Positions 26,552 to 34,484 of a stretch of DNA of 64,000 nt are shown here, one piece after another. The stretch spans positions 1 to 64,000 of the forward strand of contig JAISJP010000012.1 of NCBI GenBank assembly GCA_031261455.1, written 5' to 3'. The translations under genes were made by a program, and so were the position numbers. The DNA comes from Propionibacteriaceae bacterium. Lineage in GTDB: Bacteria; Actinomycetota; Actinomycetes; Propionibacteriales; Propionibacteriaceae. The number at the start of each line of letters is the position of its first letter. Position 1 is the first letter of the stretch. The notes beneath the pieces are model-generated. The model saw nothing but the letters and a program-made list of their open reading frames with translations, was not told the origin of the DNA and ran no database searches.

Positions 26552-28912
26552 CTATGTGATTGGGAGGTCGTCTCGGAAACGAAAAGTGTTGTTGTGGAGA
26601 TCGTCAATTCGATTCCTGCTACGGATGGATTTGCGTATAGCGAAAATCAATACCACGATCAGAAATATATCGCGGACAGCTGACACAAATATGAACGCAT
26701 CCAACATTGTCCAAGTGCACGTGGGTTGCCAAGACAGGAAATCATGCCACGGGTGTACATCTTGGAGTACGACAGAAATCATTGTGACAGCGTTGCACAC
26801 GTAGGTGCGTAGGAGGAAGTGTGTGAAGTCACGCTTAGGATCTGCAATAGAATGAGTTTCCCGAAAGCTGATGACTAACGTGGCCGCTAGGGGGCCAACA
26901 AACAGGAAACTAAACAAGGCGCTGTTGGGTTCGTCGTAGAACCCCCGGTAGTTTGGACAGGCCCACGCATATGCTAGGACGCCAACCAGCCACCAAGCGA
27001 TTGTGGCCAACATTACGTAGTCGTTTGAGTTAAACTTAAGGCCTATTGGAAGACGATAGGTATAGTCGGAGCCCGACTCAACGTATCGACGAATGTGGCA
27101 GAGCTGGTTCTCCACTGTGTAGTAAGTATTCTGCTTAAGATGTGCAAGGTCATCGTTTTCCTTCTTGCGATCAAACAAAAAGAATCTGGTTCCACGTTTT
27201 ACCGACGGCGGGAAGGAAGGAAGTTCGCGGTCTTCCTTAGGATAGTTGTCGCCGACGCGCAAGCTTTCCTGTGAAGGGGTGATTGTTGGAGCCTCACTGA
27301 ATTGTTGACTGGGTGGTAGGTGAATGAACAAATGCTCGTAGGCTGCCTCAGTCTCTTTGTCGATCAGGATCTGCATAGGAGTGTCCACCTGCAAGAGGTA
27401 CTTGGTGGCAAATATTGTGAGTTTCTTGTGGGTCCAGTGGAGGGCGCGTTTGCACCAACCGTCATCGACGGCTGCTAGTGGGTCTTTGAGAGTTGCAGTC
27501 TCAAAAATGCGAGCGTTGAGCGTGTCTGCGTTAGGCCCAGTATTTATTCGGTATTCGAACGCTACGGTATCGGCGAGAAACACTCCATCCTTGAACAACT
27601 CTGCTGTGTGTACCGGAACTGTTACCACATGGTTGGTGGTGAACTTTCGTAGGTAGTCAGCAAAGTCCGTCGGCTCGTCGGGGGAGGATCCCGCTGCTTC
27701 CTGGCCGTCAATCAAAGCAAAGAGGATGTCGCGGAATATCTTGTCCTGTTGGTACAGCCCAGCGAAGCTACGGGCTGCCGGTCGGCTAGGTGTCTCTTGC
27801 TGGGCGGCGTCCCAACTCGTAGTAAGCCCCACTTCGCCATGCCGCGCAGCAAATATGTAGTCGCTGACTTCAGAGTCAAGTTCCTCGTTCGCGCTCCATC
27901 CGCGAAAACCGCGCCACAGTGGAGGCTGGGCAAGCATTATTGAGAGATTGTTGTCCATTCTTGTGGCGGATAGAGGTTGATAGTTGGGGCCGTTGTCAAC
28001 TCGCGCTTTGAGGTTGGAGCGTTCTTCACGCGCGAGTTTCCAAACTGCTATACGTTGCTGGCTGATTGAGCACTCTTCCATCGACTTAGGAAGGCCCTGC
28101 TGTAGGCGCCGAAGAAGCTCAGAGCGCCGTTTCGGGTCGCGTAACTGCTCACGAGTAGAAGCCATGTCCTCCGCAACAAGACTGCGGCGATTCGCACTAA
28201 CTATAGCATCATCTCGGCGATTGGGAAAAAACCGGCACACGTTAAACAACCAGAGAAGAGCCCGGTTGTGTGAACTTGTCAGCGTGACATTCGTAGCTTT
28301 GTAGGTGGTACTCCCGCTCTCGGAGTCGATTCGGATCTCTTTTGTAGGGGAGTCCTTGGCGGCGATGTGGTACATCAAGCTGAATGACAGTGCCGCATTT
28401 TGCGCTCTCGTGAGGTGTGGAACGGCCACGTCGCCGGAGGTCAATGTGCGAGTTACGGCAAGCTCATCGAACAGACGTTTGCGACTCCAGCCCAGGGGAA
28501 GCAAAATAGTTGGGGGAAGGGGATGATTCTCGTCCAACGCGTCCCTAGCTATGCCGAGGACCTCGCATTGCCATGTCCGAATGGCGTCAACCAGCGTTCT
28601 GGTATCAAATTCAACACGAATCGATCGCAGAACGCCGTCAGGGTTGAGTGGGTAGATGTGCTCAGTGCGGCGCTGCTGAATTGCTTTCATGCCGTCTTGA
28701 AGCAAATTGAACCAAAGGCGTCCGAGTGCAGAGACGCTGTCAAGACATAGCTTGTCGACATTATTCGGGAGGGGCTCAAGAGTATCTTGCGGGTGTTTGA
28801 CTTTGTAATGCCAGTCGCAATACGCGGTTTGAATCTCATTGACAAGTGACAGCAGGTCAAATGCTGTCACTTGAGAGGCTTCTGGAGGCGCTTGAGGGGT
28901 TTCTGGAGGCAT
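26552..28912 (-). CDS. Large membrane-anchored protein of unknown family
   Basis: About 786 residues from the ATG at 28912 (804 from a GTG at 28966; neither has a strong ribosome-binding site). The first ~620 residues look soluble and mixed alpha/beta, with an early helical region (FDLLSLVNEIQTAYCDWHYKVKH) and a basic stretch around RDPKRRSELLRRLQQG. The last ~165 residues hold four hydrophobic segments (YVMLATIAWWLVGVLAYAW, ALFSFLFVGPLAATLVISF, a weaker one around YVCNAVTMISVVL, and FIFVSAVRDIFLIVVLIFAI) and a charged tail. I find no nuclease, NTPase, TIR or transferase motif. Base composition is clearly lower in GC than the flanking pur genes. It is the last gene of the operon that begins with the HTH-nucleotidyltransferase. 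Confidence 0.7.
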   Translation of the reverse strand: MPPETPQAPPEASQVTAFDLLSLVNEIQTAYCDWHYKVKHPQDTLEPLPNNVDKLCLDSVSALGRLWFNLLQDGMKAIQQRRTEHIYPLNPDGVLRSIRVEFDTRTLVDAIRTWQCEVLGIARDALDENHPLPPTILLPLGWSRKRLFDELAVTRTLTSGDVAVPHLTRAQNAALSFSLMYHIAAKDSPTKEIRIDSESGSTTYKATNVTLTSSHNRALLWLFNVCRFFPNRRDDAIVSANRRSLVAEDMASTREQLRDPKRRSELLRRLQQGLPKSMEECSISQQRIAVWKLAREERSNLKARVDNGPNYQPLSATRMDNNLSIMLAQPPLWRGFRGWSANEELDSEVSDYIFAARHGEVGLTTSWDAAQQETPSRPAARSFAGLYQQDKIFRDILFALIDGQEAAGSSPDEPTDFADYLRKFTTNHVVTVPVHTAELFKDGVFLADTVAFEYRINTGPNADTLNARIFETATLKDPLAAVDDGWCKRALHWTHKKLTIFATKYLLQVDTPMQILIDKETEAAYEHLFIHLPPSQQFSEAPTITPSQESLRVGDNYPKEDRELPSFPPSVKRGTRFFLFDRKKENDDLAHLKQNTYYTVENQLCHIRRYVESGSDYTYRLPIGLKFNSNDYVMLATIAWWLVGVLAYAWACPNYRGFYDEPNSALFSFLFVGPLAATLVISFRETHSIADPKRDFTHFLLRTYVCNAVTMISVVLQDVHPWHDFLSWQPTCTWTMLDAFIFVSAVRDIFLIVVLIFAIRKSIRSRNRIDDLHNNTFRFRDDLPIT

Positions 28913-29047
28913 GAGTTCTCGACATTCAATGGGAGCATTTGTGGCGAATGGACTACCAGTGAACACGCTCTGACGAACATTGGCTCTGACGCACGTCTGC
29001 CTAGCAATGCCTTGGTAAGACCCTGGGGGTTTTGTAGCTCGGCGTGT

Positions 29048-29293
29048 TTATGATGTGCTGACGCGGATTGGCGCAGTGCCGATCATCCCAGCATCCCCAT
29101 TTCCAAATATAGAAACTGTGCGCTGGCGTACGTTTCCCCACTGACTCGAATAGAGCGTCTTCTTGGGAATGAGCACCACGTACTCGTGCTCTTGCGTATG
29201 GCCTTGCGGTGTCGTCGGCTCGACGATAGTGTCAAGAGTTTCATCTTGTTGGTCAGATGACCAGTCTTTGACTCCGCCCGAATACTGGCTCAT
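29048..29293 (-). CDS. Small protein of unknown family, 81 aa
   Basis: Begins 19 bases after the HEPN gene stop with GGAGAG about 8 bases before its ATG, so it looks like a genuine, translated gene. The N-terminal half is acidic and polar (WSSDQQDETLDTIVEPTTPQ), the C-terminal half more beta-like (EYVVLIPKKTLYSS, then RQRTVSIFG). No membrane segment. The large membrane protein follows downstream on the same strand. It could be a partner or inhibitor of that protein; this is inference from position only. Confidence 0.55.
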   Translation of the reverse strand: MSQYSGGVKDWSSDQQDETLDTIVEPTTPQGHTQEHEYVVLIPKKTLYSSQWGNVRQRTVSIFGNGDAGMIGTAPIRVSTS

Positions 29294-29312
29294 ATATTAG
29301 CTCTCCATCCAT

Positions 29313-29717
29313 TTACGACAGTTTTGGTTTGGGTGCACAAAACCACTGCCTCGCCGAACTTGGCGACATAAACGTTACACTACGTCGAGGTCGTAGCAAC
29401 GATACCACGCTCGACACGTCGTCAGTGAGGGCGTTCCAAAGGTATTCGGCGTCGATGTCGTTGTACAGGTGGGCGATTCGGTTTCGCATGCCGCGCAGTT
29501 CGTTGAAACCTAGTTCGTCTTTCTCGGCTGCGAAGTCGTCGGACAGTTCGCTCAGCGCTAAGTACACACACTCGACACTTCGGAGGGCTGCTTGTCGCAG
29601 TACCTCGGCGTCGATGTTGGAGGCCATGAACGCATCGCGGCCGCCAGAGACGATGTGCTCGGCCAGCGTGGCGAACCGCTCAATGTCGGCGATTCTGTCG
29701 GCGTCGGTCTTACGCAT
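29313..29717 (-). CDS. HEPN-domain toxin (HepT-like, DUF86)
   Basis: 134 residues, mostly helical. The motif RNRIAHLY (about residues 82-89) is the R-x4-H-x-Y signature of HepT ribonucleases; in characterised HEPN/MNT pairs the Tyr of this motif is AMPylated by the partner to silence the toxin. The region LRQAALRSVECVYLALSEL is the standard HEPN helix. The last ~20 residues (SVTFMSPSSARQWFCAPKP...) look unlike the family and may be a read-through tail. It is encoded 12 bases downstream of its HTH-nucleotidyltransferase partner. Confidence 0.85.
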   Translation of the reverse strand: MRKTDADRIADIERFATLAEHIVSGGRDAFMASNIDAEVLRQAALRSVECVYLALSELSDDFAAEKDELGFNELRGMRNRIAHLYNDIDAEYLWNALTDDVSSVVSLLRPRRSVTFMSPSSARQWFCAPKPKLS

Positions 29718-29729
29718 AGGGACACGGCC

Positions 29730-30185
29730 TCACAGCGGCACCGCCTCACCCCGGGCCCGGGCCAGCAACCTGGACGAGCTGGCTGAAGAGTCGCTCACGA
29801 CGTCAACCGGGACGCCGAGCAGGTCTTCCAGTTGGTTGCAGGTACGCACCCACCCAAAGATGCCCATTCGTGCAGGGGACGTTGCCAGTAGGTCAAGGTC
29901 GGAGTCTGTGGTGTCTGTGCCACGGGCGACGGAACCGAAGACTCGAATGTTGGCAAAACCGGCGTCGGTCAGTACTTGCAAGGCTGCACCACGATGCAAG
30001 GCCAAAGCTTCAGAAGGACGGATGCGACATCCCCGGCGAATTTTCTCAAGAGTCTCTTCGCTAGGGACGGTCTTGCCGCTCTCGTAGGAGGCGATGCGTG
30101 GCTGTGAGATGAGAGTGCGGCGTGCCAACTCCCTTTGCGACAGTCCAGCCCGGGTGCGCAGCTTGCGAATCTGGTCGCCGTCCAT
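29730..30185 (-). CDS. XRE HTH fused to MNT nucleotidyltransferase (MntA-like antitoxin)
   Basis: 151 residues. Residues 1-58 are a cro/C1-type HTH (IRKLRTRAGLSQRELARRT, then ISQPRIASYESGKTVPSEETL). Residues ~66-145 are a minimal nucleotidyltransferase with the exact G-S-x10-D-x-D motif in GSVARGTDTTDSDLD. In known HEPN/MNT systems this enzyme transfers AMP to the toxin's Tyr; here the HTH would add autoregulation. The ATG at 30185 follows a TATCAT -10 box by 6 bases, and an 8-bp inverted repeat overlaps that promoter. First gene of the minus-strand operon. Confidence 0.88.
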   Translation of the reverse strand: MDGDQIRKLRTRAGLSQRELARRTLISQPRIASYESGKTVPSEETLEKIRRGCRIRPSEALALHRGAALQVLTDAGFANIRVFGSVARGTDTTDSDLDLLATSPARMGIFGWVRTCNQLEDLLGVPVDVVSDSSASSSRLLARARGEAVPL

Positions 30186-30191
30186 ACTTCT

Positions 30192-30212
30192 ATGATACGC
30201 AGCGGCGTATCA
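30192..30212 (-). promoter_or_regulatory. Promoter and operator of the HEPN/MNT operon
   Basis: On the minus strand TATCAT (30197-30192) ends 6 bases before the ATG at 30185. The inverted repeat TGATACGC (30193-30200)/GCGTATCA (30205-30212) overlaps this -10 box, as expected for repression by the HTH domain of the first gene product. Confidence 0.6.
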
Positions 30213-30252
30213 CCGGGGCAAACAATCGTACAAAGCACCTTTCGTAACCATG

Positions 30253-30258
30253 TAGGCT
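30253..30258 (+). promoter_or_regulatory. -10 box TAGGCT, leaderless purF
   Basis: TAGGCT is followed by 7 bases and the GTG at 30266. It lies about 40 bases from the divergent HEPN/MNT operator. Confidence 0.5.
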
Positions 30259-30265
30259 TGACCTT

Positions 30266-31828
30266 GTGTTGCGCCCTGATGGTTCGTTGACAGCCGAGTT
30301 GAGCCAGGACCGCCCTATGGATGAGTGCGGGGTGTTTGGCATATACGCGCCCAATGAGCCGGTTGCCAAGATCACCTACTACGGGCTTTATGCCCTGCAG
30401 CATCGCGGGCAGGAGTCGGCGGGCATTGCTTGCTCCACGGGCAACCGCATCATGGTCTACAAGGACATGGGGCTGGTCAGTCAGGTGTTTGACGAGGCGG
30501 CGCTGAACTCGCTCAACGGGCATATCGCCATCGGACACTGTCGCTACTCCACCACGGGGGCGTCCAACTGGCACAACGCCCAGCCCACGTTTCGCGCCTG
30601 TGGGGACGACGGTGGTGGTCTCGCGTTGGCGCACAACGGCAACCTCACCAACACTGCCGATCTGGAGACGCTGCTGGCCTCGATGATCGGTGATGACGAG
30701 GTGCCACACAAGGCGGACATGGATTCGACGTCCGACACCGCCATCCTGACCGCACTCTTGGCGCACTATCCCGGCACCGTTGAGCAGGCAGCGATGGAGC
30801 TGCTGCCCAAGCTGGTGGGCGCGTTCTCGCTCACATTTATGAACGAAAACACGCTGTACGCAGCGCGCGACCCGTGGGGTTTTAGACCCTTGTGTCTTGG
30901 TAGACTGGAAGGTGGCTTGGCAGTCGCCAGTGAGTCGTGCGCCCTGGACATCTGCGGGGCCACGTTCGTACGCGACATTGAGCCGGGTGAACTGTTGATC
31001 ATCGACTCCGCCGGTCCCCGCTCCCTGCACTTTGCGCAACCCACGCCCAAGGGCTGCATCTTCGAGTACGTCTATCTGGCGCGTCCCGACACCAAGCTCA
31101 ACGACCGACTGATCCACAACATTCGCGTGAAGATCGGCAAGACGTTGGCCGAGGAGTGCCCTGCGGACGCCGACCTCGTCATCCCAACCCCCGACTCCGG
31201 CATCCCGGGAGCGGTGGGTTACGCGGCTGCGTCGGGCATTCCGTATGGACTGGGGCTGGTCAAGAATCCGTACGTGCAGCGCACCTTTATTCAGCCGACG
31301 CAGGCGATGCGACAGATGGGCATCCGCCTCAAGCTCAACCCGCTGCGTGACGTGGTTGAGGGGCGGCGTCTCGTCGTCGTCGATGACTCGATTGTGCGCG
31401 GCAACACGCAGCGCCAGTTGGTGCAGATGTTGCGCGCGGCTGGTGCCGCCGAAGTGCATGTGCGCATCGCCTCCCCGCCGGTGCTGTGGCCGTGCTTCTA
31501 CGGCATCGACTTCGCCACCCGCGCCGAGCTGATCGCGTCTGGAATGAGTGTGGACGAGATCTGCCGCTCCATCGGTGCCGATTCGCTGGGCTACGTGAGC
31601 CTTGACGGTCTGACCGCCGCCACGCATGTTGCCCCCGAACACCTGTGCCGCGCCTGTTTTGACGGACGCTACCCGGTGCAGATCCCGCCGCTTCAAGCCG
31701 AACGTCTCGGTCTGAACAACGAACTATTTGCGACTGCCGGTGCTGCCGAACAGGCACCATTCCTGCCCGACCCGTCTCAGGCGGAACTGCCTGAAGACCA
31801 GACGCAATCCTCGCTTCAGGGCAGCTAG
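30266..31828 (+). CDS. purF: Amidophosphoribosyltransferase
   Basis: Commits PRPP to purine synthesis by adding the amide nitrogen of glutamine. 520 residues. A propeptide of about 23 residues precedes the nucleophilic Cys in MDECGVFGIY, as in the Bacillus-type enzyme. The Ntn amidotransferase domain contains GHCRYSTTG and LAHNGNL. The phosphoribosyltransferase loop is RLVVVDDSIVRGNT. Cysteines near HLCRACFDGRYP fit the iron-sulfur site of this class. The start codon is GTG. purM follows 84 bases downstream. Confidence 0.96.
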   Translation: MLRPDGSLTAELSQDRPMDECGVFGIYAPNEPVAKITYYGLYALQHRGQESAGIACSTGNRIMVYKDMGLVSQVFDEAALNSLNGHIAIGHCRYSTTGASNWHNAQPTFRACGDDGGGLALAHNGNLTNTADLETLLASMIGDDEVPHKADMDSTSDTAILTALLAHYPGTVEQAAMELLPKLVGAFSLTFMNENTLYAARDPWGFRPLCLGRLEGGLAVASESCALDICGATFVRDIEPGELLIIDSAGPRSLHFAQPTPKGCIFEYVYLARPDTKLNDRLIHNIRVKIGKTLAEECPADADLVIPTPDSGIPGAVGYAAASGIPYGLGLVKNPYVQRTFIQPTQAMRQMGIRLKLNPLRDVVEGRRLVVVDDSIVRGNTQRQLVQMLRAAGAAEVHVRIASPPVLWPCFYGIDFATRAELIASGMSVDEICRSIGADSLGYVSLDGLTAATHVAPEHLCRACFDGRYPVQIPPLQAERLGLNNELFATAGAAEQAPFLPDPSQAELPEDQTQSSLQGS

Positions 31829-31912
31829 ATGACTGGCGCAACTGCACTCCGACGCGTCTTGCGCCGTCTTCACATGTCCGAATCCTCACAACTCTCATCT
31901 CAGGAGGTCTAG

Positions 31913-32962
31913 ATGACAAGCGCATATGCGGCATCCGGCGTAGACATTGACGCTGGCGACCAAGCTGTCAGCCTGATGGCGGCCCACGTCGCCAAGTCGC
32001 GTCGCGTGGAGGTGATCGGCGGTATCGGCGGATTCGCCGGCCTGTTCGATGCGAGCGCCTTGAAGAACTATCGCCACCCGGTGCTGGCCACCTCGACCGA
32101 TGGGGTGGGCACCAAGGTAGCAGTGGCGCAGGCGCTGGATGTGCATCACACCATCGGCTGGGACCTGGTTGGCATGCTGGTGGACGACCTAGTTGTCACT
32201 GGTGCTGAGCCGCTGTTCGTCACCGACTACATCGCGTGCGGCAAGGTGGTGCCCACTCGCATCGCCGAGATCGTGCGCGGCGTCGCAGAAGCCTGTACCG
32301 CTGCGGGTGCCGCGCTGCTCGGTGGCGAGACCGCAGAGCACCCCGGTCTGATGGGCGAGGACGAGTACGACATTGCCGGTGCAACAGTCGGCGTAGTGGA
32401 GAAGGACGCGATCCTCTCCGCCGAGCGCGTGGTTGCCGGTGACGTGGTGTTGGCACTGGCGTCGTCCGGGCTGCACTCCAACGGCTACTCCCTAGTGCGC
32501 AAGGTGTTTGCCGACGCCGGCTGGGAGTTTGAGCGTCAAGTGCCCGATTTTGGACGCAGCCTCGGCGAAGAGCTGCTGACCCCGACGCGGGTGTATGCGC
32601 TGGACGTGTTGGCACTGATCCGCGAGGTGGAGATTCACGCTATGAGTCACATCACCGGCGGCGGTTTCGCGGGCAACTTGGTGCGCGTGATCCCGGACGG
32701 ACTGCGGGTCGAAATTGAGCGCTCTTCATGGACGCCCCCGGCGGTTTTCCAGGTGGTGCAGCAGTTGGGCGGTGTCAGCCAACCCGACATCGAAGCCACG
32801 CTAAACATGGGCGTCGGCATGGCTGCCATCCTGCCCGAGGCGGGTGCGCAAGCCGCCATCAAGCTGCTAGCCGAGCGTGGAATTGACGCCTGGATCTGTG
32901 GACAAACGGTTGCCACAGACGGCGAACCCGCCAGCGTCGAACTTCGCGGTCAGCACGCCTGA
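31913..32962 (+). CDS. purM: Phosphoribosylformylglycinamidine cyclo-ligase (AIR synthetase)
   Basis: Makes AIR from FGAM with ATP in purine synthesis. 349 residues: STDGVGTKVAVAQ, DLVVTGAEPLFVTDYIACGK, LLGGETAEHPG and the C-terminal HITGGGFAGNLVRVIP are the PurM-superfamily blocks. A strong CAGGAGG lies 5-6 bases before the ATG. It is co-transcribed with purF. In Mycobacterium the next gene is the convergent DUF3073 gene (Rv0810c); here that gene lies 8 kb away, beyond an inserted block. Confidence 0.96.
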   Translation: MTSAYAASGVDIDAGDQAVSLMAAHVAKSRRVEVIGGIGGFAGLFDASALKNYRHPVLATSTDGVGTKVAVAQALDVHHTIGWDLVGMLVDDLVVTGAEPLFVTDYIACGKVVPTRIAEIVRGVAEACTAAGAALLGGETAEHPGLMGEDEYDIAGATVGVVEKDAILSAERVVAGDVVLALASSGLHSNGYSLVRKVFADAGWEFERQVPDFGRSLGEELLTPTRVYALDVLALIREVEIHAMSHITGGGFAGNLVRVIPDGLRVEIERSSWTPPAVFQVVQQLGGVSQPDIEATLNMGVGMAAILPEAGAQAAIKLLAERGIDAWICGQTVATDGEPASVELRGQHA

Positions 32963-33365
32963 GTATCCACTGCTGTATTTTCGGCAACGCCCCTTACCTG
33001 TGGATCGTGCGACTTATGCGCGGGATGACGCCAACACCTGCATCGGGGCGTCAAAGGAGAGCTTCCGCTCGTAATGCTGGGCGGTTTCTCGTGGTCAAAG
33101 CGATGCCGGTTGGCAACCCCGCCCTAGTTGGCGTCAGCTCTGCGGGCACTCCCCATAGCCCAAGCTCAACCGCAATTTGCCCTTTATGGCCGCTCCCCAA
33201 CCCTGCGGCTAATAACTCGAAGCTGTTTCCAGTTTTGCGTCTCAAATCCACGCGTATACACTGGAGTCCATGCGACGACGAGTCCTGGTTGGCTCTCGGT
33301 GCGATGGTGGCGTTACAAAGTCAGGGACTTCCTGACCCACGCGGTCTCATAAGGAACTTGCGCAG
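32963..33365. other. Intergenic stretch after purM, left edge of accessory block 2
   Basis: About 400 bases without a convincing gene. It contains TACACT (33257-33262), 7 bases, and an ATG at 33270 opening a 21-codon frame (to 33335), which has the look of a leaderless gene start but ends early. Weak frames on both strands are not family-like. The promoter of the downstream operon should lie here, but I cannot place it with confidence. An AAGGA lies 10-11 bases before the next start at 33366. Confidence 0.4.
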
Positions 33366-34391
33366 ATGGCTGGGAATAAGAAGTCTCGTTTTGCAGACGT
33401 GCTTTTCTCTCGGGGTTCGCAGCGCGCCTTGGTTTCTGCTTGGGGGCATTTTGCCGGGCATGAGGTTGCAGTTGCTGATTTGGTGGGCAAGACGCTCGCT
33501 TTTCAGCAGGCTTATGACTGGGATTGGGTCAAACTCAATCCGCGTAACAGCTATTACGCCGAGAGTTGGGGCAACGTCTACGACTATGACCAATATGTAG
33601 GGCCACACCCGAAGCAAATCTTTACCTTGGTCAACCAGCCCAGCGAGATTGAGAGAGTGACCAGTGATGTTGACTGGGAGTTTTACGATTCGCAGAATCA
33701 GGTATTGAGTGAAGTCGTTGCAGCGTTGCCTGAAACGCCGGTGGTACAGACGGTGTTTTCGCCCTTCACGGTGCTCACCACTATCGCAGGCCAGCCCCGG
33801 CAAGCTCGTTCGCCACTTCATGGCAGCAACTCAACAGCCACCGTTGCTGCGCTAATTGCCGAGCGGCCGCGCGGGCTGGCAAATGCGCTTGAAAACATCA
33901 CTTTGGTCCTCGAAAAGTACCTAGGCCAAATTGCTGCAACCGGAGCAGATGCGATCTTCTATGCGGTGACCGGCACTGCGCACCACGAAATTCTTTCGCA
34001 AGAGGAGTTTGAACGCTACTCCACGCCTTACGATCAGGCGTTGATCTCGGCGGCAAAAGCGCACGGTCTCGGGGTGATTTTTCACACCTGTGGTGAGGTG
34101 GCTTACCCAGAGCGCTTTGAGAAGTGGCAAGGAATTGATGCGCTAAGTTGGGACCATTTTTCTCCAGCGAATGCCCTGCTTGACGCGCCATTTGCCCCGG
34201 TACCGCTGGGAGGAATCGACCAACGTGCGGTCAAAAACGGCGACGTGGAAACAGTCGCCCGCCAAGCAGCCGAGACGCTTCTGGCTTTCGCGGACAAACC
34301 GTTGTTACTCGGCCCCGCTTGTGGAATCAACCCCATTGTGGGCGATCCGGCTCTGCTGGCGCTGCGAGGCGCAGTGGAGACACAGACGTAA
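33366..34391 (+). CDS. Uroporphyrinogen decarboxylase-family protein (methyltransferase-like)
   Basis: 341 residues of the URO-D superfamily TIM barrel. Visible blocks: VSAWGHFAGHEV near the N-terminus, AYDWDWVKLNPRNSYYAESWG, FSPFTVLTTIAGQ, GADAIFYAV, the metal-type HTCG in IFHTCGEVAYPE, and LSWDHFSPAN/GGIDQRAV near the C-terminus. The His-x-Cys motif is typical of corrinoid or thiol methyltransferases (MtaA/CmuA/MetE-like), not of heme-pathway HemE. It heads an operon with an ABC importer and a BAAT-type hydrolase, so a catabolic methyl or acyl substrate is likely, but the substrate is unknown. Confidence 0.78.
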   Translation: MAGNKKSRFADVLFSRGSQRALVSAWGHFAGHEVAVADLVGKTLAFQQAYDWDWVKLNPRNSYYAESWGNVYDYDQYVGPHPKQIFTLVNQPSEIERVTSDVDWEFYDSQNQVLSEVVAALPETPVVQTVFSPFTVLTTIAGQPRQARSPLHGSNSTATVAALIAERPRGLANALENITLVLEKYLGQIAATGADAIFYAVTGTAHHEILSQEEFERYSTPYDQALISAAKAHGLGVIFHTCGEVAYPERFEKWQGIDALSWDHFSPANALLDAPFAPVPLGGIDQRAVKNGDVETVARQAAETLLAFADKPLLLGPACGINPIVGDPALLALRGAVETQT

Positions 34392-34484
34392 CAAGACAAC
34401 AAGACAGACTGCTCTTGAACTCCAAGCAATTGGAGTCAAGAAATGAAATCCAACCAATTATTGGAAAAGGAAGATAACAAGGAA

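Noticed and set aside
26520..26552. Inverted repeat GCCGACAT/ATGTCGGC considered as a terminator of the accessory operon
   Set aside because: The T-rich run lies on the wrong side for minus-strand transcription; it may still be an element-end remnant, but evidence is thin.
29969..31696. Open frame of 575 codons on the minus strand
   Set aside because: Antisense to purF and to the start of the HTH-nucleotidyltransferase gene; composition is that of a shadow frame.
33051..33251. 66-codon minus-strand frame in the gap after purM
   Set aside because: No recognisable motif, alternative start only, and no ribosome-binding site.
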